Shown here: positions 34,888 through 43,421 of the stretch, piece after piece | Layout of the letters: every line of letters starts with the position of its first letter | Position numbering within the stretch: the first letter of the stretch is position 1 | NCBI RefSeq assembly: GCF_000421565.1 | Contig: NZ_ATXG01000016.1 | Location: forward strand, 1-64,000 | Direction of reading: 5' to 3' | Origin: Agromyces subbeticus DSM 16689 | Lineage (GTDB): Bacteria; Actinomycetota; Actinomycetes; Actinomycetales; Microbacteriaceae | DNA: 64,000 nucleotides | Notes under the pieces: generated by a model | The model's database searches: none | Told to the model about the DNA's origin: nothing | The model's input: the letters and a program-made list of their open reading frames with translations, nothing else | Translations under genes and position numbers: made by a program

Positions 34888-35934
34888 ATGGCGCCCACCG
34901 AGATCGTCGCTCCCATGCTCGCCAAGGCCGTGCCGGCCGTGCCCGAGCCCGACTCGGTGCCTGGCGGTCTCGCCTACGAGCCGAAGTGGGACGGCTTCCG
35001 CGGCATCATCGCGTTCGACGGCGAGCACGTCGAGATCGGCAGTCGCGGAGCGAAGCCGCTCACCCGTTACTTCCCCGAGCTCGTCGAGGCGTTCGAGCGT
35101 CTGCTGCCGGGGCCGTGCGTGCTCGATGGCGAGATCGTGATCTCGACCGCTCGCACGGGGCGGGCTCGGCTCGACTGGGAGGCGCTCTCGCAGCGCATCC
35201 ATCCCGCTGCGAGTCGGGTCGATCTCCTCGCCCGTGAGACGCCCGCGATGTTCGTCGCCTTCGACCTGCTTCACGAGGGCGGGCGCTCCCTGCTCGACGA
35301 GCCGTTCTCCGAACGTCGCGCGCACCTCGAGCGACTCGTCGGCGAGCTCGGCGACCCGATCCGGCTCACTCGCATCACGACGGATGTCGCGCTGGCCCGC
35401 CGCTGGCTCGAGGAGTTCGAGGGGGCGGGTCTCGACGGCGTCGTCGCCAAGCCGCTCGCGGCGGCCTACGCGCCCGGCAAGCGGGTGATGCTGAAGGCGA
35501 AGCACCATCGCACGGCCGACGTGGTCGCCCTCGGCTATCGCGTGCACGCGTCGGGCAACGGGGTGGGTTCGATCCTGCTCGGGCTCTACGACGATGAGGG
35601 CCGGCTCCGCAACGTCGGCGGCATGTCCGCGTTCAGCAACGCCAGACGGCTCGAACTGCTCGACGAGCTGGCGCCCTACGTCGTGCGCGACGGTGACGGC
35701 GGGGCAGTCACCGGCGAGACGGAGCGCAGTCGGTTCTCATCGGGACGCGACGTCTCGTTCGTGCAGTTGCGCCCCGAGCTCGTCGCCGAGGTGCGGTACG
35801 ACCAGCTCGAGGGCGACCGGTTCCGGCACACCGCGCAGTTCGAGCGGTGGCGGCCCGACCGCGAGCCGCGATCGTGCACCTTCGAGCAGATCGAGCGGCC
35901 GGTCGCCTACGACCTCGACGAAGTACTCGGCTGA
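34888..35934 (+). CDS. ATP-dependent DNA ligase (LigC type)
   Basis: ATP-dependent DNA ligase of 348 residues, the size and layout of mycobacterial LigC. The nucleotidyl-lysine motif I is EPKWDGF with Lys33. VEIGSRGAKPLTRYFPEL, CVLDGEIVI (motif III region), GLDGVVAKPL (motif IV) and VMLKAKHHRTADVVALGY (motif V) follow, then an OB-fold domain. LigC-type enzymes act in gap repair and accessory end-joining. I chose the ATG at 34888: longer upstream frames would translate the tandem repeats into repetitive sequence unlike any ligase, and TATCGT lies 7 nt upstream. Confidence 0.94.
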   Translation: MAPTEIVAPMLAKAVPAVPEPDSVPGGLAYEPKWDGFRGIIAFDGEHVEIGSRGAKPLTRYFPELVEAFERLLPGPCVLDGEIVISTARTGRARLDWEALSQRIHPAASRVDLLARETPAMFVAFDLLHEGGRSLLDEPFSERRAHLERLVGELGDPIRLTRITTDVALARRWLEEFEGAGLDGVVAKPLAAAYAPGKRVMLKAKHHRTADVVALGYRVHASGNGVGSILLGLYDDEGRLRNVGGMSAFSNARRLELLDELAPYVVRDGDGGAVTGETERSRFSSGRDVSFVQLRPELVAEVRYDQLEGDRFRHTAQFERWRPDREPRSCTFEQIERPVAYDLDEVLG

Positions 35935-36085
35935 GGTCGGGCACCCGCGGGGCACGCGGTTCGACCGCCGCAGGCGGCCGGGTAGCAGGCCCGCCGGGAA
36001 AGTCAATCCCTATCGCGCCCCCGGGCGCCCGCGTAGCTTCGATTCGTCGGCCCCACCGCCGTGGCCGAGCGACCGAGGAGTACCG

Positions 36086-36253
36086 ATGAGCGATCCAGCC
36101 CCGATTGAGTCGAGCGCCGACGACGACGAACTCGACCAGGCGGTTGCCGCCGCCGAGCAGCACCAGCATGCCGAGGAGGACGCCGACGCCGACGAGCACG
36201 TCGTCAAGCGCGACCCCGAGACCGGCCGAATCGCAGAGGAGCCGGCGCAATGA
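36086..36253 (+). CDS. Small acidic protein (55 aa)
   Basis: A 55-residue protein very rich in Asp, Glu and Ala, ending in VVKRDPETGRIAEEPAQ. It has no membrane segment or known fold. It is preceded by GAGGAG (36075-36080) at ideal spacing from the ATG, and its stop overlaps the next gene as ATGA. Both features argue that it is translated. No function is recognised. Confidence 0.7.
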   Translation: MSDPAPIESSADDDELDQAVAAAEQHQHAEEDADADEHVVKRDPETGRIAEEPAQ

Positions 36254-36522
36254 GCTCGATCCTCGACGACCCGGCACACGACGAGCGGGCCAAGCGAGCG
36301 CACGGACTTCCGCCGATCGGCCTCTGGTGGCCGATGCTCGAGCGCCCGCTGCAGATGGAGGTGCTGGAGAACGTCGACGCCCCGCTCCGAGCGGTCGTCG
36401 TGCGTCGCATCTTCGACCTCTGCGAGCTCGACCCCGGTTTCACCCCGCGACTCGGCGTGCGGCTCGGCGAGAACGAACGCGCCTACATCGCCGGCTGGAT
36501 GCACTCGGTCGACTGGTACTGA
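36250..36522 (+). CDS. Conserved hypothetical protein (90 aa)
   Basis: Soluble protein of 90 residues without signal peptide or membrane helix. Visible segments are HGLPPIGLWWPMLERPLQMEV in the first half, then VVVRRIFDLCELDPGF and a C-terminal ENERAYIAGWMHSVDWY. I do not recognise the family. It is translationally coupled to the acidic 55-residue protein upstream (4-nt overlap), so the two may act together. Confidence 0.72.
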   Translation: MSSILDDPAHDERAKRAHGLPPIGLWWPMLERPLQMEVLENVDAPLRAVVVRRIFDLCELDPGFTPRLGVRLGENERAYIAGWMHSVDWY

Positions 36523-36594
36523 GTTCCGATCCCTTATCGAGCACCATCGGCGGGTCGGATGCCGCGGCGGCCCGCCGTGCCACAGAATCCTGCC

Positions 36595-37290
36595 GTGGCC
36601 ACAGCATCGCTGGAGTCGAGTCGGTACGAGCGGGAGAGCGTCGAGTTCGCCCGCACGTTCGCTTTTCTCGACGCCGTCTACGCGATTGCGCTGACGCTGC
36701 TCGTCGTGAACGTCGAGCCGCCCGCGGCATCCGACTGGCGGAGCCTCACCGCGCTGCTCGGCAGCGAACTCGGCTGGCAGCTGCTCGGCTTCGGAATCAG
36801 CTTCGCGGTGATCGCGGTGTTCTGGCGGGCGAATCACCGCATCGTCGGCGGGTTCAGCGCGATCACCCCGGCGACCATCACGGCGAACCTCGTCGCGATC
36901 GCCTTCATCGTGCTCATCCCGTTCTCGACGCAGGGCATCAGCGACTCGGCGACCGCCGATCAGCCGCTCGCGATCTCGGTGTACGCCGTGAACATCAGCG
37001 TCGCCGTGCTCGCCCAGGCCGCGGTCTTCTTCGTCGCCCGGCACGACGGAGTGCTGCGCGATCCGCTTCCGCCACGTGCCGACACCGTGAAGCTGCTCGA
37101 CACCCTCACCACGCCCGCGGTCTTCCTCGCCTCCATTCCCGTCGCGTACCTGCTCGGCGCCGACTGGGCGCGTTACACGTGGGCGCTGCTGCTCGTCATC
37201 GGCCCGCTCAGCGGCCGGTGGGCGGCCCGGCGTATCGCGCGCATCCGGGCGGCATCGGCGTCGCACCCGGCGGGCGCCGCGCGCGGCTGA
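36595..37290 (+). CDS. TMEM175 (DUF1211) family potassium channel-like protein
   Basis: Six-helix membrane protein of 231 residues. The first helix carries FLDAVYAIALTLLVVNVEPP, the TMEM175/DUF1211 signature (F-x-D-A-V-x-A-I-A-x-T). Bacterial TMEM175 proteins form tetrameric K+ leak channels, and the same is inferred here. I prefer the GTG at 36595, with CAGAAT 6 nt upstream, over the ATG at 36559, which would sit upstream of that promoter element and add only 12 Pro/Ala-rich residues. It stands alone between small genes and the SNF2 helicase. Confidence 0.86.
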   Translation: MATASLESSRYERESVEFARTFAFLDAVYAIALTLLVVNVEPPAASDWRSLTALLGSELGWQLLGFGISFAVIAVFWRANHRIVGGFSAITPATITANLVAIAFIVLIPFSTQGISDSATADQPLAISVYAVNISVAVLAQAAVFFVARHDGVLRDPLPPRADTVKLLDTLTTPAVFLASIPVAYLLGADWARYTWALLLVIGPLSGRWAARRIARIRAASASHPAGAARG

Positions 37291-37348
37291 GCGACGCCCG
37301 CCGCACCGGGTGTGCATTCATGTCGCCGCGGGGTGCGACGATTGAAGG

Positions 37349-40300
37349 ATGCCCGTCGACACGTACCCGTTCGTGGAAGAGCTCGCCATCGCGAGATTCG
37401 TCGGTCCGCTGAACCTGAGCCGTGGTCGCACGGCAGCCCGTGCCGGGGCCGTGGTGTCGCTCACCTGGGAACCGGCCCACTTCCGACTGAGCGCCGACGT
37501 GCGCGGCACCGCGGCTGAGCCATATCGGTCGAGTGTGAAGCTCGATCTCGGCATGCCGGGGCGCGCGACGATCCTCGCGGGCGCCTGCACGTGTCCCGTC
37601 GGGCGCAACTGCAAGCACGTGGCGGCGATGCTGCTCGCCGCTGCCGAACATCACCGCAGAGCACAGGCAGATGCCGCTGGGGCCGCCTCGCGCGATGCCG
37701 CGACGGCGGCAGCCGCAGGGTGGCGCGGCGAACTCGAGGCGCTCGCAGGTGTACGCGACCACGACGGCGGCGAGACGGATGACGCGGCGCCGCGTCAACC
37801 GCTCGCGCTGCAGTTCGAACTCCGCGAGCGTGTCGCGCGCCGGGGCACCGGGCGACAGGCTGCTCGCGATGAGACGGCGTCGTCCGCGGCATCCGTCGAC
37901 CGGCTCGCGGTTCGCCCGGTCACCCGCGGTACCCGGGGCGGCTGGATCAAGGGCAGCCTCACGTGGCAGAACGTCGGGTTCCAGGGCCGTGCCGGCGGCT
38001 TCGATCCGGCCCAGGCCCGCTGGTTCGCCGAGTTCTCGCTCCTGAAGGGCACTCGTCACTCGGCCTTCGCCGAGTTCGGCTCCGCCTGGATCTCGCTCGA
38101 CGAATACGAGAGCCGCACCCTGTGGGCGCTGCTCGAGGCGGCGACCCGGCTCGGCATCGGCCTGGTCGGCAGCACGGCGCGGGCCGTCGTCGCGGTCGCC
38201 GACGCCGCGGTCATCGGACTCGATGCCCGACGCGCCGAGCCCGACGCTGAGCCCGACGCTGAGCCCGATGCCGACGCCGAGCCCAGTGCCGGCGTGAGCC
38301 CGGCGCACGAAACCGACCTGGTGCTGACGCCGTCGGTCACCGTCGGCGAGCTCGTGTATCCCGCAGAGCAGGTGCGGATCATCGGCGACCACGGCGTCTA
38401 CGCCTACGACTTCGCTCGCGGCACGATCACGCTCGCGCCGCTGGCTGCGCCGCTGACGCCGGCAGGCCGCGCCGCGGTGCGACGCCGCGCACCGATCGTG
38501 GTGCCGTCGAGCGAGGTGCCGGCGTTCATCGAGGAGCAGTACGCGCCGCTCGCCCGGTCACTGCGTCTCGCGAGCGGTGACGGCAGCTTCGCGCTGCCCG
38601 AGCTGCCCCCGGCAACGCTCGTGCTGACGATGCACCACGAACCGCAGCACACCCTCCGCCTCGAATGGCAGTGGCAGGCCGATGGCGGGCGGCGGTTCGC
38701 GCTCGGCGCACCCGATGCCGAGTTCCACGACGCCGAGCGCGAACGGCTCGTCGCGGCATCCGCTGCCGCCCTGCTCGCCGACGATCCAGCCGGGTTGCCG
38801 GCGGTGACCCCCGGTGCCAGCCCCGCGCTTCGCCCCGAGGCGACGCTGCGCGGCCTCGCGAGCGCCGAGTTCGCGGCGAGACTCCTCCCCCGTCTGCAGG
38901 AGCTCGACCGGCTGCGCATCGACACCGTCGGCGACCCGCCCGCCTACCGCGAACTCGTCGAAGCGCCGAAGCTCACGGTCACGACGGTCGAGAGCGAGCG
39001 GACCGACTGGTTCGACCTCGGCGTCGTGGTGACGGTCGAGGGCAAGCGAGTGCCCTTCGGCCCGCTGTTCAGTGCGCTTGCCAAGGGGCGGGCCAAGCTC
39101 ATGCTCATCGACGGCAGCTACCTCTCGCTCAAGCAACCGGTGTTCGATCCGCTGCGCGAGCTCATCGAAGAGGCCGGTTCGCTGCGCGAGTGGGAGGTCG
39201 GGCTGCGCATCAGTCGCTACCAGACGAGCCTCTGGGCGGAGTTCGAAGACCTCGCCGACGAGTCGGAGACGGCGGTGGCCTGGCGCGCGACGGTCGCGGG
39301 ACTGCGCGCCGCCGATCGGGTCGAGGAGATCGCGCCACCGGCAGGCCTCGCGATGGAGCTGCGGCCCTACCAGCTCGCCGGCTATCGATGGCTCGCCTTC
39401 CTGTACCGGCACGGGCTCGGCGGCATCCTCGCCGATGATATGGGACTCGGCAAGACCGCCCAGACGCTCGCCCTCATGGCCCACGCGCACGAGACGACCG
39501 CCGAGGCTGAACGCCGCCCGTTCCTCGTCGTGGCCCCGACCTCTGTGGTCTCGAACTGGGCGACCGAGGCCGCGCGCTTCGTGCCGGGGCTCAGGGTCGA
39601 GTCGGTCACCACCACGAGGGCGGCCAGCCGCACCCGACTCGCGGATGTCGCGGAACGCGCCGACATCATCGTGACGAGCTACGCGATCCTCCGTCTCGAC
39701 GCCCCCGAGTTCGCGGGCCTCGAGTGGGCCGGGCTCGTGCTCGACGAGGCGCAGTTCGTCAAGAACGCGTCGTCGAAGGCGAACGCCGCGGCCCGCGACA
39801 TCCGAGCCCCCTTCCGGCTCGCCGTCACCGGCACGCCCGTCGAGAACAACCTCATGGAGCTGTGGGCGCTGCTGAAGATCGTCGCGCCCGGCCTCTTCCC
39901 CTCGGGCCGCGGCTTCGCCGAGCGCTTCGCGCGGCCGATCGAGAACGATCACCACGTCGAACGCCTGGCCACGCTGCGTCGACGCATCCGCCCCTTCATG
40001 CTGCGCCGCACGAAAGAGGTCGTCGCGCCCGAGCTGCCACCGAAGCAGGAGCAAGTGCTGACCGTCTCGCTCGACCCCGAGCACCAGCGCATCTACGACG
40101 CCTTCCTGCAGCTCGAGCGGCAGAAGCTGCTCGGCCTCATCGAAGACCTCGATCGCAACCGGTTCACGGTGTTCCGCTCGCTCACGCTGCTGCGCATGCT
40201 GAGCCTGCACGCCGGGCTCATCGACCCCGAGCAGTACGCCGAGGTGCCGTCGGCCAAGCTCGACGCGCTGTTCGAGCAGCTCGACGAGGTCGTGGCCGAG

Positions 40301-40756
40301 GGGCACCGCGCGCTCGTATTCAGCCAGTTCACCTCGTTCCTGCAACTGGCGGCGGCGCGACTCGACGCCGCAGGCGTGCCGTACGCCTACCTCGACGGGT
40401 CGACCACCAAGCGGGCCGACGTGATCTCGAAGTTCCGTGAGGGCGATGCCCCGGTGTTCCTCATCAGCCTGAAGGCCGGCGGTTTCGGCCTGAACCTGAC
40501 GGAGGCCGACTACGTCTTCCTCCTCGACCCGTGGTGGAACCCCGCGAGCGAGGCGCAGGCCGTCGACCGGGCGCACCGGATCGGCCAGTCGAAACCCGTG
40601 AACGTCTACCGCATGGTGGCCGAGGGCACGATCGAAGAGAAGGTCATGGCGCTGAAGGCGCGCAAGGCGAAGCTCGTCTCCTCGATCATGGACGACGGCG
40701 AGCTCTTCAGCGAGACGCTCACCGCCGACGACATCCGGGGGCTGCTCGGCGGCTGA
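37349..40756 (+). CDS. SNF2-family DNA-dependent ATPase with SWIM zinc finger
   Basis: Large protein of 1135 residues. The N-terminal SWIM zinc finger has ligands Cys80, Cys82, Cys88 and His90 (CTCPVGRNCKH). A long middle region contains an EPDAEPDA-type acidic repeat near 297-310. The C-terminal half is a SNF2 ATPase: motif I DMGLGKT with Lys702, motif II DEAQ at 799-802, then the helicase C domain with the RIGQ element. Bacterial SNF2 proteins of this type (HepA/HelZ-like) remodel protein-DNA complexes, possibly RNA polymerase; the exact target is unknown. A GACGAT hexamer is 6 nt before the ATG. Confidence 0.94.
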   Translation: MPVDTYPFVEELAIARFVGPLNLSRGRTAARAGAVVSLTWEPAHFRLSADVRGTAAEPYRSSVKLDLGMPGRATILAGACTCPVGRNCKHVAAMLLAAAEHHRRAQADAAGAASRDAATAAAAGWRGELEALAGVRDHDGGETDDAAPRQPLALQFELRERVARRGTGRQAARDETASSAASVDRLAVRPVTRGTRGGWIKGSLTWQNVGFQGRAGGFDPAQARWFAEFSLLKGTRHSAFAEFGSAWISLDEYESRTLWALLEAATRLGIGLVGSTARAVVAVADAAVIGLDARRAEPDAEPDAEPDADAEPSAGVSPAHETDLVLTPSVTVGELVYPAEQVRIIGDHGVYAYDFARGTITLAPLAAPLTPAGRAAVRRRAPIVVPSSEVPAFIEEQYAPLARSLRLASGDGSFALPELPPATLVLTMHHEPQHTLRLEWQWQADGGRRFALGAPDAEFHDAERERLVAASAAALLADDPAGLPAVTPGASPALRPEATLRGLASAEFAARLLPRLQELDRLRIDTVGDPPAYRELVEAPKLTVTTVESERTDWFDLGVVVTVEGKRVPFGPLFSALAKGRAKLMLIDGSYLSLKQPVFDPLRELIEEAGSLREWEVGLRISRYQTSLWAEFEDLADESETAVAWRATVAGLRAADRVEEIAPPAGLAMELRPYQLAGYRWLAFLYRHGLGGILADDMGLGKTAQTLALMAHAHETTAEAERRPFLVVAPTSVVSNWATEAARFVPGLRVESVTTTRAASRTRLADVAERADIIVTSYAILRLDAPEFAGLEWAGLVLDEAQFVKNASSKANAAARDIRAPFRLAVTGTPVENNLMELWALLKIVAPGLFPSGRGFAERFARPIENDHHVERLATLRRRIRPFMLRRTKEVVAPELPPKQEQVLTVSLDPEHQRIYDAFLQLERQKLLGLIEDLDRNRFTVFRSLTLLRMLSLHAGLIDPEQYAEVPSAKLDALFEQLDEVVAEGHRALVFSQFTSFLQLAAARLDAAGVPYAYLDGSTTKRADVISKFREGDAPVFLISLKAGGFGLNLTEADYVFLLDPWWNPASEAQAVDRAHRIGQSKPVNVYRMVAEGTIEEKVMALKARKAKLVSSIMDDGELFSETLTADDIRGLLGG

Positions 40757-40815
40757 GCGGCATCGAGCAGTTTCGAAGAAGCACCGGCGGGTCGGCCGCG
40801 AATAGCGTCAGCTGC

Positions 40816-41445
40816 ATGAACACACTCACCGCTCAGACCACGATCGAATCCGTCACCCTCGAAGCCGCAGACGTCACCGCGGCCGAGCGCATCATCGCCG
40901 CATTCGGGCTCGACGACCGCATTCGCGTTCGTCAGGCGGCGGATGTCCCGAGCTCGGGATTCCGCGGCTTCACCATCTCGCTCATCGTCGCCCAGCCGTC
41001 GACCGTGACCGCCCTGTTCGACGCAGCGATCGCCGCCGGCGCCACCGCGCTGAAGCCCGTCGAGAAGTCCATGTGGGGCTACGGCGGCAGCCTCCAGGCA
41101 CCCGACGGCACGATCTGGAAGGTCGCGACTTCGGCGAAGAAGAACACCGGCCCTGCGACCCGGCAGATCGAGCAGATCGCGCTGCTGCTCGGCGCCGAAG
41201 ATGTCGGAGCCAGCAAGCGGTTCTACGTCGACCACGGCTTCACCGTGGGCAAGAGCTTCGGCAGCTACGTGGAGTTCGCGTCACCGGCGAGCGCCGTCAA
41301 GCTCGGCCTCTACAAGCGACGCGCCCTCGCCAAGGACGCCGGCGTCGATGCCGAGGGCAGCGGATCGCACCGCATCGCGATCGCCGCGACCGGCGGGCCG
41401 TTCACCGACCCCGACGGCTTCGCATGGGAGGCCGCCTCGGTGTGA
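40816..41445 (+). CDS. Glyoxalase/VOC-superfamily protein
   Basis: Protein of 209 residues made of two vicinal-oxygen-chelate half domains. The first spans about 10-105, with GYGGSLQAPDGTIWKVA. The second spans about 115-209, with IALLLGAEDVGASKRFYVDHGF and TDPDGFAWEAASV. Enzymes of this fold include glyoxalases, dioxygenases and antibiotic-binding proteins, and nothing here singles out a reaction. A TAGCGT hexamer (40803-40808) is 7 nt before the ATG. It is transcribed toward tRNA-Arg on the opposite strand. Confidence 0.85.
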   Translation: MNTLTAQTTIESVTLEAADVTAAERIIAAFGLDDRIRVRQAADVPSSGFRGFTISLIVAQPSTVTALFDAAIAAGATALKPVEKSMWGYGGSLQAPDGTIWKVATSAKKNTGPATRQIEQIALLLGAEDVGASKRFYVDHGFTVGKSFGSYVEFASPASAVKLGLYKRRALAKDAGVDAEGSGSHRIAIAATGGPFTDPDGFAWEAASV

Positions 41446-41459
41446 GGGGCGGGCTGCCG

Positions 41460-41497
41460 GATGGCGGGTGCACTGGCGTAGGCCTGCACCCGCCATC
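41460..41497. terminator. Bidirectional terminator between VOC gene and tRNA-Arg
   Basis: Perfect 13-bp stem (GATGGCGGGTGCA at 41460-41472 and TGCACCCGCCATC at 41485-41497) with a 12-nt loop, located between the convergent VOC gene and tRNA-Arg gene. Confidence 0.8.
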
Positions 41498-41528
41498 GTC
41501 ATGCTGCCGCGGCGGACCTCCCATGTTC

Positions 41529-41603
41529 TGGTGCCCCCGGCAGGATTCGAACCTGCGCTTCCGACTTAGGAGGTCGGCACTCTATCCCCTGAGTTACGGG
41601 GGC
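41529..41603 (-). tRNA. tRNA-Arg (anticodon CCT)
   Basis: A complete 75-nt cloverleaf with encoded CCA is visible on the minus strand. It has a 7-bp acceptor GCCCCCG/CGGGGGC, D arm ACTC/GAGT, anticodon stem CCGAC/GTCGG around loop CTCCTAA (anticodon CCT, reading AGG), and T arm GCAGG/CCTGC with TTCGAAT. It begins only 12 nt after the stop codon of an HNH endonuclease gene on the same strand. Confidence 0.96.
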
Positions 41604-41615
41604 GGCCGTAAGAGT

Positions 41616-42212
41616 CTACTTCCTTCGATTGCTCGTCTCGGTCTGCGCATGGCAGTTGGGGCAGAGCAGCCGAAGGTTCGAGAGTTCGTTGTTGAGACGG
41701 TCGCCGTCGACGTGATCGAGCTCTAGGGTGAGCGGCTTTCCGTTCCACTCCGGACCGAGCCTGCACAAGACGCAGACGTACGCGATGCCGAGCCGACGAG
41801 TCATCCACCGCTTCAGAGACGCACTGTCTTGCGGGACGTCGCCGCGCCGGAATCGGGCTCGCACCTCGTCTTCATCAAGCCTCGGCGTGGCGACGCGAGC
41901 GTGCCACTCACCTCGCCGCGCCACCGGGAGGGCCACTCCGAGTCGACCGGCCATGACAGCGGCACGCCGATAGTTGCCGCTGTACTTCGATACGCCGATG
42001 CGATCGAGTACCTCTGCGACCGTGCGCGACTCGGCGCACGCCTTGGTGAAGGCGTCAGGGTCCCAGGGCTTCGCCGGCGCTCGACCGCTCGTACGCAGCC
42101 CGTGCTGCTTCAACCAGTACCTGATGGTCGTGTGCGACACCGCGAGCCGCTCCGCGATTGCCCGTTGAGTGAGGCCCTCCTCGCAGAGTTCCGTCAGCTG
42201 CTCCCGTTCCAC
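41616..42212 (-). CDS. HNH endonuclease with N-terminal helix-turn-helix
   Basis: Protein of 198 residues. An N-terminal helix-turn-helix (GLTQRAIAERLAVSHTTIRYWLKQHGL) is followed by a linker with Trp/Arg-rich segments. A C-terminal HNH nuclease domain has a CVLC zinc knuckle, LELDHVDGDRLNN (catalytic His) and LRLLCPNCHAQT. It could be a homing-type or restriction-like nuclease. The GTG at 42212 is favoured by TACGGT (complement of 42219-42224) 6 nt upstream. The gene ends 12 nt before tRNA-Arg on the same strand. I see no integrase or attachment-site repeat to prove mobility. Confidence 0.87.
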   Translation of the reverse strand: MEREQLTELCEEGLTQRAIAERLAVSHTTIRYWLKQHGLRTSGRAPAKPWDPDAFTKACAESRTVAEVLDRIGVSKYSGNYRRAAVMAGRLGVALPVARRGEWHARVATPRLDEDEVRARFRRGDVPQDSASLKRWMTRRLGIAYVCVLCRLGPEWNGKPLTLELDHVDGDRLNNELSNLRLLCPNCHAQTETSNRRK

Positions 42213-42335
42213 ATCTGCACCGTACCGATGACCTCCGACGCACGGCGCCGCAACGGCAGCTGCTCGGCGCGGTAGCGTGTTCTGCGGCGCGCGTGCGCCA
42301 GGTGAATGGCGGCGCGGCCGCAGAACGGGGCAGGC

Positions 42336-43376
42336 ATGAGCGAGTCGACGAGCACCAGGTTCTGGGTCGGCGCATCGACGACCGGTGCACTGGGATCGGC
42401 GGCACGGGGCATCCGGCCATTGGATGTCGCGGCCGACGGCCATGCCACGCTCGGCGAACCCGTCGATGTCGGGCCGAACCCCATGTTCCTCGCGATTTCT
42501 CCCGCCACCGGCGTGCTCGGCATCGTGCACGAGCTCGACGAGGGACTCGTCTCGACGTGGACGATCGAGGGCGATGAACTCGCGCCGTTCGGCCGGCCCG
42601 GCGTCACCGGCGTCTCGGGCCCCTGCCATTTGGCGTTCGACGAGTCGGGCGACCTCATCTTCGCGGCGAACTACTCGGGCGCGCGGCTCTCGATGCACCA
42701 GTCGGCGCCGGATGTCGCGGCCGACGTCGTGCTCGCCGCCGACTTCACCGGCACCGGTCCGCACTCCACGCGTCAGCAGGCCTCCCACCCCCACCAGGCC
42801 GTGGTCGATTCCGCGAGGAACCGGCTGCTCGTGCCCGACCTCGGCACCGACCGGGTGCGCGTGCTCGCGCTCGACGCGCTGCCGGCATCACTCGCCCACG
42901 CCGAGGCGAGCGACATCACGATGCACGCCGGCGCCGGGCCACGCCACCTCGTCGTCGCGGGCGACCTCGCGATCACGGCCAACGAACTCGACCGCACGGC
43001 GAGCATCATCGATCTCGTCGAGGGTCGCGAGGTGGCATGGTTCTCGATCGGCGACGATGTCGAGCCGCGCGGACTCGGCTGCTCGGCGATCCAGCTCACG
43101 AGGGGCGGCATCGTGCTCATCGGCGACCGTGATGCCGATGCTCTCCGGGGCCTGCGCTTCGACGCCGCCGCTCGCACGCTCGAACTCGTCGCGACGGTGA
43201 AGACGGGCGGGCGGCATCCGCGCGACCTGAACGTGACCCGCGACGAGCGATTCGCGCTCGTGGCCGACCAGGCGTCGGACTCGATCGCGGTCATCGCGCT
43301 CGATGCCGATGGCGTGCCGCTCGAGGTCGTCGACGTCGTCGAGACACCGGCTCCGGCGTGCCTGGCGCGCGTGTAG
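42336..43376 (+). CDS. Lactonase family protein (6-phosphogluconolactonase-like beta-propeller)
   Basis: Protein of 346 residues with a seven-bladed beta-propeller pattern matching the Pgl-type lactonase family, which can hydrolyse 6-phosphogluconolactone or act on cyclic peptides and carboxymuconolactones. Indicative segments are NPMFLAISPATG, CHLAFDESGDLIFAANYSG, SHPHQAVVDSARNRLLVPDLGTDRV and GRHPRDLNVTRDERF. The ATG at 42336 lies after a GGGGCAGGC ribosome site. It is convergent with the CHAP hydrolase gene. Confidence 0.88.
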   Translation: MSESTSTRFWVGASTTGALGSAARGIRPLDVAADGHATLGEPVDVGPNPMFLAISPATGVLGIVHELDEGLVSTWTIEGDELAPFGRPGVTGVSGPCHLAFDESGDLIFAANYSGARLSMHQSAPDVAADVVLAADFTGTGPHSTRQQASHPHQAVVDSARNRLLVPDLGTDRVRVLALDALPASLAHAEASDITMHAGAGPRHLVVAGDLAITANELDRTASIIDLVEGREVAWFSIGDDVEPRGLGCSAIQLTRGGIVLIGDRDADALRGLRFDAAARTLELVATVKTGGRHPRDLNVTRDERFALVADQASDSIAVIALDADGVPLEVVDVVETPAPACLARV

Positions 43377-43421
43377 ATCTCTCGATGCGGCCCTAGCGGG
43401 CCTGCTCGACCAGCAGGTGGC

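Noticed and set aside
38558-40576. 672-codon minus-strand frame opposite the SNF2 gene.
   Set aside because: Antisense shadow of a gene with complete SNF2 motifs; composition is Arg/Glu/Leu-rich and unlike any family.
43401-43417. Terminator between the lactonase and CHAP genes (CCTGCT/AGCAGG).
   Set aside because: The 6-bp stem with a 5-nt loop is too weak in DNA of this GC content to be called.
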